64,000 bases of DNA from Bradyrhizobiaceae bacterium PARB1 (GTDB lineage: Bacteria > Pseudomonadota > Alphaproteobacteria > Rhizobiales > Xanthobacteraceae), in NCBI GenBank assembly GCA_002256345.1, contig NKIY01000001.1, positions 62,001-126,000 on the forward strand, written 5' to 3'. This document shows positions 26,345 to 34,579 of the stretch, in pieces. Each line of letters starts with the position of its first letter. The first letter of the stretch is position 1. The notes under the pieces were generated by a model, which saw only the letters and a list, made by a program, of their open reading frames with translations, had not been told where the DNA came from and searched no databases. A program made the position numbers and the translations under genes.

Positions 26345-26710
26345 CTATCTTGCGAGGATCAGCACCAGCAGCGCCAGCGCGGCCGGCGCGGCCTGAACGT
26401 AGAGGATGCGCTTGCTCACGCTGTAGGCGCCATAGACACCGGCCGCGATCACGCAGGCCAGGAAGAACGCCTTGATCTGGAAGGCGAAGGCGGCGTCGGG
26501 ATGCAGCAGGCCCCAGATCAGGCCGGCGGCGAGGAAGCCATTGTAGAGACCCTGATTGGCGGCGAGCACGGCGGTGATCTCGGCCTTTTCCGGCGTGTTC
26601 CTGAACGTCTTCAGGCCCTGCGGCTTCTGCCAGAGAAACATCTCCAGCACGAGGAAATAGACATGCAGCAGTGCCACCAGCGCGGTCAGTCCATTACCCA
26701 ACACAGTCAT
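26345..26710 (-). CDS. DUF1304-family membrane protein
   Basis: 121 residues with four predicted membrane helices. Family features include LVALLHVYFLVLEMFLW at the N-terminus and VLAANQGLYNGFLAAGLIWGL in the middle. The function of DUF1304 is unknown. It is a single gene followed by a perfect hairpin. Confidence 0.88.
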   Translation of the reverse strand: MTVLGNGLTALVALLHVYFLVLEMFLWQKPQGLKTFRNTPEKAEITAVLAANQGLYNGFLAAGLIWGLLHPDAAFAFQIKAFFLACVIAAGVYGAYSVSKRILYVQAAPAALALLVLILAR

Positions 26711-26849
26711 GGCAATCCCCCGATCATGATCCCCTTACCGGATGGCTCTAGCATGCTGCCGCTGGCCGCAGTAGCCGTTTGCGACGGATCTGTGTTGTGG
26801 CCGCATGCGCAGCCGGCCTATAGTCGGTGATGTCCATCGAGTTTGCCAT

Positions 26850-28031
26850 GTGACCGATTTGCCTCCCGCCTTTGAGACCGATATCGCGGCGGTGCAGCGG
26901 ATCGAGGCCGTGCCGAAGATCCTCGAAGTCGTGTGCCGCACCACGGGCATGCGTTTTGCCGCGGTGGCGCGGGTGACCGACAGTCGCTGGATCTGCTGCG
27001 CGGTGCGCGACGAGATCGCGTTCGGGTTGGTGCCCGGCGGCGAGCTCCAGGTCGAGACCACGCTGTGCCACGAGATCCGCCAGCATCGCGAGCCGGTGGT
27101 GATCGACCATGTGGCCACAGACGCCGTCTATAGCGGCCATCACACGCCGGCGATCTACGGGCTGCAGAGCTATATCTCGATGCCGATCTTCCTGGCCGAT
27201 GGCAGCTTCTTCGGCACGCTCTGCGCGATCGATCCGGAGCCGCATGTGCTGAACACGCCGGAGACGCTCGGCATGTTCAAGCTGTTCGCCGAGCTGATCG
27301 CGTTCCATCTCAATGCCGCCGACAAACTCGCGGTGAGCGAGGCCGATCTGTCGAGCGAGCGCAAGACCGCGGATCTGCGCGAGCAGTTCATCGCGGTGCT
27401 CGGCCACGACCTGCGCAATCCGCTGGCCTCGATCGCCGCGGTGGCGCGGCGCCTGCGCAAGGCGGCGCTGAGCGAGGAGGAGTTCGGCTATCTCGATCTG
27501 ATGCAGAACAGCGTGCGCCGGATGGCCGGACTGATCGACAATGTGCTGGATTTTGCTCGCGGCCGGCTCGGCGACGGGCTGACGCTGACCCGCACGGCGC
27601 AGGATCTGGCGCCGGTGTTGCGGCAGGTGGTGGGCGAGCTGCAGGCCCATGCGCCGGGGCGGCAGATCGATCTGCTGCTTGATCTCAAACTGCCGGTGGA
27701 TTGCGATCCCGCGCGGATCGGACAGCTATTGTCCAATCTGCTCGGCAATGCGCTCGCTTATGGTGATCCGGCGCGCCCGATCACGGTCAGCGCGCAGACC
27801 GGGCTGCAGCAGTTCGAGCTGTCGGTCACCAATCACGGCGCGCCGATCCCGCCGGCGATTCTGGACAAGCTGTTCTTGCCGTTTTCGCGCGGCGCCGGGC
27901 AGGACAAGCAGGAGGGGCTTGGTCTCGGTCTCTACATCGCGTCCGAGATTGCGCGCGCCCATGGCGGCATGCTGAGCGCGACATCGACAACCGATGAGAC
28001 GTGTTTCGTGTTTCACATGCCGCTGGTATGA
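26850..28031 (+). CDS. GAF-domain sensor histidine kinase (orphan, soluble)
   Basis: 393 residues. A GAF domain (about 25-160) is followed by a HisKA/HATPase kinase core. The H-box reads FIAVLGHDLRNPLASI, the N-box LLSNLLGNALAYGD and the G-box GLGLGLYIA. There is no membrane helix, so it senses a cytosolic signal; the GAF part is like those of phytochrome-related kinases but lacks an obvious chromophore Cys. GTG 26850 was chosen as matching the usual family start; ATG 26805 is in frame upstream. No response regulator is adjacent. Confidence 0.85.
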   Translation: MTDLPPAFETDIAAVQRIEAVPKILEVVCRTTGMRFAAVARVTDSRWICCAVRDEIAFGLVPGGELQVETTLCHEIRQHREPVVIDHVATDAVYSGHHTPAIYGLQSYISMPIFLADGSFFGTLCAIDPEPHVLNTPETLGMFKLFAELIAFHLNAADKLAVSEADLSSERKTADLREQFIAVLGHDLRNPLASIAAVARRLRKAALSEEEFGYLDLMQNSVRRMAGLIDNVLDFARGRLGDGLTLTRTAQDLAPVLRQVVGELQAHAPGRQIDLLLDLKLPVDCDPARIGQLLSNLLGNALAYGDPARPITVSAQTGLQQFELSVTNHGAPIPPAILDKLFLPFSRGAGQDKQEGLGLGLYIASEIARAHGGMLSATSTTDETCFVFHMPLV

Positions 28032-28052
28032 GCGCGGGTCACAGGGCCGTAG

Positions 28053-28142
28053 GTGGGGTAGAGCGGTAGCGCCGGAGCGAACCCATCATTCCATCGATCC
28101 GGGGGGCTGGCCGACGCGTCTCGCTGCGCGCCACCCATCCTA
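28053..28142. repeat. Degenerate copy of the GGGTTGAGCG/CAACCCATCC repeat
   Basis: GGTGGGGTAGAGCGGTAGCG at the left, AGCGAACCCATCATTCCATC in the middle and CGCCACCCATCCTACG at the right form imperfect arms. It separates the convergent histidine kinase and GGDEF/EAL genes. Confidence 0.5.
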
Positions 28143-28147
28143 CGGCC

Positions 28148-29857
28148 TCAGCGTATGGCTGGTTGTTGTAATGCAGTATCGAGCCATGGCCGCTCCGCAG
28201 ACGCTAGCCCCGTGAGGCGGCCCTGGATGTAGTTGCAGCCCCAGTCGCGCAGCATCGATGCGCTCGTTTCGTCCTGCACCCATTCGGCGACGGTCTGGAT
28301 CTCCAGGCGGTGGCAGAGATCGATCAGCGTCTGCACGAAGGCGCGGTCATCGGCGGAATGGGCGATGTTCTGCACGAAGGCGCCGTCGATCTTGACGATG
28401 TCCACGGCCAGCTTGCGCAGATTGCGGAACGAGGTGTAGCCGGCGCCGAAATCGTCGATGGCGATGCGGCTGCCGAGCGCCTTCAGGCGATTGACGAAGC
28501 TCCTGATGTCGTCGAGGTCGTGGATCGCCACCGTCTCGGTGATCTCCACGATCAGCCGCTGGGCGACGCCGGGATGCGCGCGCATCATGGATTCGATGGT
28601 CGCCCACCAGTCCGGGTCCGTGGTGGTGGCCGGCGAGATGTTGAGCGAGAGCTGCACATGCGGTGCGGCGGCGAGCTCGGCGATGACCAGCTCGAGCACG
28701 CGGTGATCGACCATGCGGATCAGGCCGAGCCGTTCGGCCACCGGCACGATGTCCGGCGCCAGCAGCAGCTGGCCGTCATCCTGCTTCATGCGCACCAAAG
28801 CTTCATAGAAGGCCGGGCCGCTGCGATTGGCATGCACCACCGGTTCGAAGGCACAGACGATGCGGCGCTCGTTCAGCGCGGTGACGATCTCGTCGGTGAC
28901 GCGGATATTGACGCGGCGTTGGGCGTCGCGCTCCACATTCGGTCGCCACAGGTTGAAGCTGCCGCGGCGGCGGCGCTTGGCGCTATCCAGCGCTTCCTGC
29001 GCGCGGTTGACGGCCTCGTTGATGTCGCGGCCATAGCGCGGAATGCTCACCGCGCCGATGGTGGCGGTCACGGAGACCGGGCCTGATTTGGTCGGGATCA
29101 CCTCGTCACGAATGCCGGCGAGGAAACGCTCGGCGGCGACATTGGTGTCGTCGGCGGTACAGTTCTTCAGCACCAGGCCGAATTTGTTGCCGGAGAAGCG
29201 CCCCATGATATCGCCGCCGCGCAGCCGCAGGCGGATGCGTTTGGCGAGGTCGGCGATGACGTCGTCGGCGACGTCGAATCCGAACGCATCGTTGATGCGG
29301 CCGAGATGATCGATGGCGATCAGCATGAACGCAAAGGAGGCGCGGAAGCGCGTGGCTTCCTCGATGCTTTCGGCCAGAGCGGCAAGCAGATGCGTGCGGT
29401 TCAGTTCGCCGGTGACGGGATCGCGCTGCGAGAGCTTGACCAGTTGCTCGTCATGGGCATGGCGCTCGTTATTGATGCGCACGATGCCTTCGACGTGAAG
29501 CGGGCGGCCGTCGGAGCCGGTGCGGACGCTGCCGCTTTCCTCGATCCACAACAGCGGCGCGGTGGTGGAGGCGCGGACGCCGTAATCGATGCGATAGGTG
29601 CCGCCGGATTGCAGCGCCGAGACCAGCGCCTCGCTGCGCACGGCGCGGTGCGGTTCGATCAGCGCAGCGAAATCGCTGCCGCGCATGAGCGTTTCACGGG
29701 GAATGTCGGCGAAGATCGCTGTCGCTGCGCCGGTCCAGGCGATGGTGTCGCTGGCGATGTCCCAGACAAAGGCGCTCTGGCCGAGACGCGCCAGGATGTC
29801 CCCTTCGGAAATCGCGGGTTGCCCGGCTGGAGTCTGATCGGATGGGGCGGATGTCAA
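28148..29857 (-). CDS. c-di-GMP phosphodiesterase with degenerate GGDEF domain
   Basis: 569 residues: a PAS-like N-terminal fold (about 20-130), a GGDEF domain whose active site has decayed to SGNKF, and an intact EAL domain. The EAL part keeps YEALVRM, SLNIS, VEITETV, IDDFGAGY, VKIDGAF, AEW and YIQGRL, so hydrolysis of c-di-GMP is expected while cyclase activity is not. There is no membrane span. The start is a TTG at 29857 with GAGG five bases upstream; no upstream ATG is in frame. Confidence 0.88.
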   Translation of the reverse strand: MTSAPSDQTPAGQPAISEGDILARLGQSAFVWDIASDTIAWTGAATAIFADIPRETLMRGSDFAALIEPHRAVRSEALVSALQSGGTYRIDYGVRASTTAPLLWIEESGSVRTGSDGRPLHVEGIVRINNERHAHDEQLVKLSQRDPVTGELNRTHLLAALAESIEEATRFRASFAFMLIAIDHLGRINDAFGFDVADDVIADLAKRIRLRLRGGDIMGRFSGNKFGLVLKNCTADDTNVAAERFLAGIRDEVIPTKSGPVSVTATIGAVSIPRYGRDINEAVNRAQEALDSAKRRRRGSFNLWRPNVERDAQRRVNIRVTDEIVTALNERRIVCAFEPVVHANRSGPAFYEALVRMKQDDGQLLLAPDIVPVAERLGLIRMVDHRVLELVIAELAAAPHVQLSLNISPATTTDPDWWATIESMMRAHPGVAQRLIVEITETVAIHDLDDIRSFVNRLKALGSRIAIDDFGAGYTSFRNLRKLAVDIVKIDGAFVQNIAHSADDRAFVQTLIDLCHRLEIQTVAEWVQDETSASMLRDWGCNYIQGRLTGLASAERPWLDTALQQPAIR

Positions 29858-30092
29858 TGTCGCCTCGTTTCGGGACGCCGCTTGCGGTGATTCGTGTCAC
29901 GACAATACGGCCTGACTGCTCAAAAAAGTTAGTCGAAGTACCCATATGACGAAGAAATCGTAGCGGTGTGGCACGTTTAAGCAAGACCCGCGTAAGCTGA
30001 TACAACTGTGGAGAGCAGCGGCACGAGACTTGCGACAGTGGTACCGGATGGACCACCGTCCGTCCTGATTTGAGACGCGAGCGCGCTTAACC

Positions 30093-30419
30093 ATGTCGAT
30101 CACGGCGACCAGCCGCATATCCCCCACCACGTCGCATCCGATGCGACGGGCGGGCGATATCGTGATCGAACGGGAGCCGCAGCAGTCAGGTCACGCGATC
30201 ACGCCGACAGAACCGGTATCGCGCGCCATTCCGGCCTCGTTGCGCATCGCGCGGCCCGATCCATCCTTCATCACGCATCTGATCGCGACTGCGGAGCAGG
30301 TACCGCAGACGCGGACGCTGCGGCGTGCCGAGATTGCCGACGTGGAAGCGGCGTATCGGAAGGTGGTGGATGTATATGCAGCGGGATCAGTGGCCCACCG
30401 TATGACACGGGTGGCCTGA
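30093..30419 (+). CDS. Small conserved hypothetical protein
   Basis: 108 residues. The N-terminal half is polar and probably disordered. The C-terminal part reads PDPSFITHLIATAEQVPQTR, then LRRAEIADVEAAYRKV. From memory, short proteins with the pattern HLIATAxQxPQTRxLRRA are frequent orphans in Bradyrhizobium. No signal peptide, membrane span or cofactor motif. Function unknown. Confidence 0.65.
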   Translation: MSITATSRISPTTSHPMRRAGDIVIEREPQQSGHAITPTEPVSRAIPASLRIARPDPSFITHLIATAEQVPQTRTLRRAEIADVEAAYRKVVDVYAAGSVAHRMTRVA

Positions 30420-30470
30420 TCTTTTTTCCATCCCCGGAGCGTAGCGAATGGGAGAGGGAGGAGAGAGACC

Positions 30471-31169
30471 TCAGCTCTTCGGCTTCTCCGGCGTCGATCC
30501 ATCCGGCTGTAGATCAGGCGAGGTGATCTGCGGCGAGGTGTGGGAGATGACTTCGGGCGGCACCGGCTTGCTGTCGATCTGCGGTTCGACCTTCTCGATC
30601 TTCGGCTCCATCCTGGGCTCGATGCGCTCAAGCTTCGGCTCCGCCTTCTCGGTCAGCACGGATTCGGCGACCGAAGCCGCCGCCGGCACGGGGGCAGGGG
30701 GCGGTACAGGCGCCGGCGTCGGCGCGACGGGCGGCGGCGCGGGCTGGTGATAGTGCGGAGCGGGCTCCGGCGCGTAGACCGGCGCAGCGACACGGCGCGG
30801 ACGGCGGGCGCGCAGCGAGACGCCAGCGAGGAAATCCACCAAAGCGACCAGGGTGATGGTGAAGAAGGTGGCATTGCCGAATTTCGGCAGCATCGCAAAT
30901 TCATAGGCGGCGCCGGCAAACACCAGCAGCGATAGCAGATGATCGGTGAAATATTTCGACGCCGGCCGTGCCGCGCGCATCACCTCGAGCAGCAGCAACA
31001 GTATCGACAGCGAAACCAGTACGTCCTTCAACGAGATATAGAGGACGTCCTGTGACGGCAGGGTGATGGAGAAAAGCTGCACCGGGCCTGCCAGCGACAG
31101 GTCGGGCATCAGGAAAACGATGATGTTGCAGATCGCTACCGGAATCAGCAGCAGCGGAAAACCGATCAT
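30471..31169 (-). CDS. Membrane protein with proline-rich and charged repeat tail
   Basis: 232 residues. Three or four membrane helices lie in the first 125 residues (LLLIPVAICNIIVFLM, VLVSLSILLLLLEVM, FFTITLVALVDFLAGV). A Pro/Ala-rich stretch follows (about 130-165). The tail has an irregular charged repeat built on KLERIEPRMEPKIEKVEPQ. Function unknown; the cytosolic tail may be a docking region. It lies alone, with a long gap upstream. Confidence 0.65.
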   Translation of the reverse strand: MIGFPLLLIPVAICNIIVFLMPDLSLAGPVQLFSITLPSQDVLYISLKDVLVSLSILLLLLEVMRAARPASKYFTDHLLSLLVFAGAAYEFAMLPKFGNATFFTITLVALVDFLAGVSLRARRPRRVAAPVYAPEPAPHYHQPAPPPVAPTPAPVPPPAPVPAAASVAESVLTEKAEPKLERIEPRMEPKIEKVEPQIDSKPVPPEVISHTSPQITSPDLQPDGSTPEKPKS

Positions 31170-31485
31170 CGGGGGAGCCTTCTTCGCGCGAGTAAAACGA
31201 ACGCGTGACGATGCGGGCGCATCATCCGGGAAACGCGTTGGCGCTAGTGTTGAAGCGAATTCGGGCGGAAGTACAGTTCAGAAATGAACTTATGGTGCGG
31301 TACGCTAACCGGGAGCGAGCATCCCGCGCCCGCTGCCGCTTTGCGCGGCCCTGGTTGCAACCATCGCTGGACGGAGGCTGCCGGATATCTGTTGCAACAA
31401 AAGACAAACCCCGCCGAAGGCGGGGCTTGGATATCTGCCGAGGGACGAGGCGGAGCCGCGTGGGCGGCTTGCCTTCCAGTCTGAA
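31170..31485. other. Intergenic region between the membrane protein gene and rpmF
   Basis: About 315 bp. Its right half holds the minus-strand terminator of rpmF. The rest probably carries the promoter of the minus-strand membrane protein. No gene is supported. Confidence 0.6.
31400..31428 (-). terminator. Rho-independent terminator of rpmF
   Basis: Read on the minus strand, CCCCGCC-TTC-GGCGGGG (31425-31409) is followed by TTTGTCTTTTG. It lies about 60 bp past the rpmF stop. Confidence 0.85.
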
Positions 31486-31671
31486 TCAGGCGTCCTTCTT
31501 CACCTTCAGAACCTGACGGCCCTTATACATGCCGGTCTTCAGGTCGAGGTGGTGCGGACGGCGCAGCTCGCCGGAGTCCTTGTCCTCGACATAGGCAGTG
31601 CTCTTGATCGCGTCAGCCGAACGACGCATGCCACGCCGCGACGGCGATGTTTTTCTTCTCGGAACGGCCAT
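31486..31671 (-). CDS. rpmF: 50S ribosomal protein L32
   Basis: 61 residues beginning [20 protein letters not shown], the standard L32 start, and continuing [19 protein letters not shown]. It lacks the zinc-binding Cys pairs, as is usual for alphaproteobacterial L32. It is a structural protein of the large ribosomal subunit. ATG 31671 has AAGGA at eight bases. It ends in a clear terminator. Confidence 0.97.
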   Translation of the reverse strand: MAVPRRKTSPSRRGMRRSADAIKSTAYVEDKDSGELRRPHHLDLKTGMYKGRQVLKVKKDA

Positions 31672-31851
31672 AGCAGTATTCCTTGCAACTTCTCTTGCCA
31701 GAAGGTCTGGGCGGTGTTTTCGATCGCTGCCCGGTTCCGGGCGGCCAGCACAAAGCGCGCGGGCAAAATCGCTGATAAGGCCGGGCTTATAACGGATGCG
31801 TGACGCCAATGCTAGGGCGGGGAGGGTGGAAATTTCGGGGAATCCGAAACT

Positions 31852-31968
31852 CGTCGTTCCGGGGCGCGGACGGCGTCAGCCGGTAGCGAGCCCGGAACCT
31901 CGCGCGGCTCTATCATGACGAGAATCCGGGTTCGCGCCTCCGGCGCGCCCCGGAATGACAGCCTAGCT
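31852..31968. repeat. Imperfect inverted repeat (TCGTTCCGGGGCGCG family)
   Basis: GTCGTTCCGGGGCGCG on the left mirrors GCGCGCCCCGGAATGAC on the right, with inner arms CGAGCCCGGAA and GAATCCGGGTTCG. It lies at the 3' end of mtgA and fills the gap to rpmF. Confidence 0.7.
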
Positions 31969-32628
31969 GTCCCAGCACCGTCCCAGTTCGGCCGACTGGG
32001 AGCGCGCCACATAGCGCGAGGCCAGCCGACGGACGCCCGGACCTGGCGTTTTGGCACTTCTGGTGACCGGATTGGGCAGAATCGCGGCCAAAAGGGCGGC
32101 TTCCCGTGCCGAAATGTTTGAAACCGATCGCCCGAAGGCGAATCGGGAACCGGCTTCGGCGCCGAACTGCCCGCTCGGACCCATTTCAGCGATGTTCAGG
32201 TAAAGTTCCAGAATCCGCTGTTTACTGAGAACGAAATCGATCCACATGGCCAGCGGGATCTCCAGCCCCTTCCGGATGAAACTGCGGCCCGGCCACAGGA
32301 ACAGGTTCTTGGCCACCTGCTGGGTGATGGTGGAGCCGCCGCCGGAAATCTCGCCCTCCTGGGCGTCGTCGATGGCGCTCTGCAGCGAGTTCCAATCGAT
32401 ACCGCGATGGTTGCAGAATTTGGCATCCTCCGATCCGACCACGCTGCGTGGCATGGCCGGGGACATGTCCTTCAGGTCCACCCAGGTCCGTTCCACCGGG
32501 GCGCCGGTGATCCAGCGCCAGATCATCAGGGTCGAGACTGGCTGGCCGGCCGCATAGAGCGGAGTGAGCAGATAGGGGATCAGGATGAGCAGGAGCCCGA
32601 TCAGGATGAGGCGGCGGACGAGGCGCAA
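31963..32628 (-). CDS. mtgA: Monofunctional biosynthetic peptidoglycan transglycosylase
   Basis: 221 residues: one N-terminal membrane helix ([20 protein letters not shown]) and a family 51 glycosyltransferase domain. The catalytic Glu lies in [14 protein letters not shown], followed by [15 protein letters not shown], the FIRKG motif and ELYLNIAE. It polymerises lipid II into glycan strands at the inner membrane. The start is a TTG at 32628 with AGGA upstream. The C-terminus runs into repeat DNA. Confidence 0.94.
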   Translation of the reverse strand: MRLVRRLILIGLLLILIPYLLTPLYAAGQPVSTLMIWRWITGAPVERTWVDLKDMSPAMPRSVVGSEDAKFCNHRGIDWNSLQSAIDDAQEGEISGGGSTITQQVAKNLFLWPGRSFIRKGLEIPLAMWIDFVLSKQRILELYLNIAEMGPSGQFGAEAGSRFAFGRSVSNISAREAALLAAILPNPVTRSAKTPGPGVRRLASRYVARSQSAELGRCWDS

Positions 32629-32796
32629 AGGCGGGTTTCCTGCTCACAGCTATCCCGCTGATAAAGCGGGGTTTCGGTGCTGTTTTCAAGGCGGTTAAGC
32701 TTGCCGCGACCAATCGCGGCGGGGTGCCGCAGGCGCAATTGACGTGGGCACTGCCATAGAGGATTGTCCGGCCAAATTGATCTGGAGCTATTCTTA

Positions 32797-33723
32797 ATGT
32801 CGACCGGTGCTTCCACCAAAGATTTTGCCTCCCGCCTGGACCAGACCGCAGACGATACCGAAGCCGTCCTCACCAAGGTGCTTGGCGATGGCGTATTGCC
32901 GGACGAAATCGCGCGGCCGAAGCGGCTGATGGACGCTATGCGCTATTCGTCGCTCGGCGGCGGCAAGCGGCTACGCCCGTTCCTGGTGGTGGAGAGCGCG
33001 GCGGTGTTCGGCGTGCATCGCGAGCCGGCGCTGCTGGTCGGTGCGGCTCTCGAATGCATCCACTGCTATTCGCTGATCCATGACGACCTGCCGGCCATGG
33101 ACAACAGTGACCTCCGCCGCGGCCGCCCGACCCTGCACAAGGCCACCGACGATGCGACTGCCATTCTTGCCGGTGACGCACTGCTGACCCTGGCTTTCGA
33201 CATCGTGACGCGCGACGAAATTCATTCCGACGCCAATGTGCGCCTGCTGCTCACCCGTGCGCTGGCGCGCTGCGCCGGTCTCGGCGGCATGGTCGGCGGC
33301 CAGATGCTCGATCTCGCGGGCGAGGGCCGTTTTGGCGATACCGGTCCGGTGGACGTGGCCCGTGTGCAGCAGATGAAGACCGGCGCGCTCTTGCGCTATG
33401 GCTGCATCGCCGGCGCGCTGCTCGGCCAAGCCACGCCGAAGGAGTACAAGGCGCTGGACGATTACGGCCGCGCGCTGGGTGAAGCCTTCCAGATCGCCGA
33501 CGATCTGCTCGACGTCGAAGCCGATGCCGCCACGCTCGGCAAGCCGGCCGGCGCCGACGCTGCGCTCAACAAGACCACCTTCGTGACCCAGCTTGGCGTC
33601 GATGGCGCCAAGAAGCGGGTCGCCGATCTGATTGCGACGGCGGATGCGTCGCTGTCGATCTTCGGCAACAAGGGCGACGTGCTGCGCGCCGCGGCCCGCT
33701 TCGTGGCCGAGCGCAAGAACTAA
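32797..33723 (+). CDS. ispA: Polyprenyl synthetase (farnesyl diphosphate synthase type)
   Basis: A 308-residue trans-prenyltransferase with GGGKRLRP near residue 55, the first Asp-rich motif in HDDLPAMD (Asp96-Asp97 to Asp102) and the second in IADDLLDVE. The residues before the first motif (CYSLIH) are those of short-chain bacterial FPP synthases. It condenses IPP with DMAPP and GPP. ATG 32797 has GGAG upstream. ispG of the MEP pathway is 3 kb downstream on the other strand. Confidence 0.92.
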   Translation: MSTGASTKDFASRLDQTADDTEAVLTKVLGDGVLPDEIARPKRLMDAMRYSSLGGGKRLRPFLVVESAAVFGVHREPALLVGAALECIHCYSLIHDDLPAMDNSDLRRGRPTLHKATDDATAILAGDALLTLAFDIVTRDEIHSDANVRLLLTRALARCAGLGGMVGGQMLDLAGEGRFGDTGPVDVARVQQMKTGALLRYGCIAGALLGQATPKEYKALDDYGRALGEAFQIADDLLDVEADAATLGKPAGADAALNKTTFVTQLGVDGAKKRVADLIATADASLSIFGNKGDVLRAAARFVAERKN

Positions 33724-33733
33724 GCGAGCTGAC

Positions 33734-34420
33734 ATGACGGAGACGGGCAGGGATCTCGACGAACTCCTCGCCCGTTTCCGGAAAATGCCGCTGGCCTGGC
33801 GCCTCGTCTATGGACGGCCACGCACCTTTGCGGCGCTTGCCATCGGCATTGTCGTCTGCCTGCTGCTGCCGTCGTCGCTGCGGCTGGTGACGCGGCTCTT
33901 GATCGGCTGGGACACGTTCATCGCCGTCTATCTGCTGCTGGTCTACGGCATGATGCTGCGGGGTGGCAGCCAGCACATTCGCCGCAACGCCGCGCTGCAG
34001 GACGATGGCAGTCTCGTCATCCTGATGGTGGCGGCGTTCGGCGCCTTTGCCAGCATCGCGGCGATCGTATTCGAACTCGGCGCCAGCAAGAATGCGGCTG
34101 AACTCGCGCTTGCGATGGTCACCATCGCATCGTCCTGGGCCGCGGTGCATACGACCTTTTCGCTGCACTATGCGCATCAGTTCTATCGCGGACCGAAGCC
34201 CGGCGGACTGGCCTTTCCCGCAGGCGACAAGCCCGAGAATCCCGATTATTGGGATTTTGTCTATTTTGCCTTCGTCATCGGCATGACCGCACAAACCTCC
34301 GACGTCGGTATTACCGACAAGAGTATCCGCCGCACCACGACGGCCCACGGCATCGTGTCGTTCATCTTCAACACGGCGCTTGTGGCGCTGATGGTGAATA
34401 TTGCGGCGAGTGCGATTTGA
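33734..34420 (+). CDS. DUF1345-family membrane protein
   Basis: 228 residues with about five membrane helices. Family features include WDTFIAVYLLLVYGMM, then SWAAVHTTFSLHYAHQFY and DFVYFAFVIGMTAQTSDVGI. The function of DUF1345 is unknown. It starts 10 bp after the prenyltransferase gene and is probably co-transcribed with it. Confidence 0.9.
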   Translation: MTETGRDLDELLARFRKMPLAWRLVYGRPRTFAALAIGIVVCLLLPSSLRLVTRLLIGWDTFIAVYLLLVYGMMLRGGSQHIRRNAALQDDGSLVILMVAAFGAFASIAAIVFELGASKNAAELALAMVTIASSWAAVHTTFSLHYAHQFYRGPKPGGLAFPAGDKPENPDYWDFVYFAFVIGMTAQTSDVGITDKSIRRTTTAHGIVSFIFNTALVALMVNIAASAI

Positions 34421-34427
34421 CGGCCTC

Positions 34428-34517
34428 GTAGCCCGGATGGAGCGTAGCGCAATCCGGGAGCCGGCGTTTCAATCGAATCTATGGTCCCCGCATTGCGCTG
34501 CGCTCCATGCGGGCTAC
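34428..34517. repeat. GTAGCCCGGATGG inverted repeat, copy 2
   Basis: A 90-bp element with the arms GTAGCCCGGATGGAGCGTAG and CTGCGCTCCATGCGGGCTAC. It is the same family as 24839-24927 and 48662-48784. Confidence 0.85.
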
Positions 34518-34579
34518 GCGGAGCACATTGACCTCCCTATCCATCCGCGCAAAGTAACTTCGCAACAGGTGCCGCCCGC

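Noticed and set aside
31205-31516. Short plus-strand open frames around the rpmF terminator
   Set aside because: They run through a hairpin and regulatory DNA, with no ribosome site and no family resemblance.
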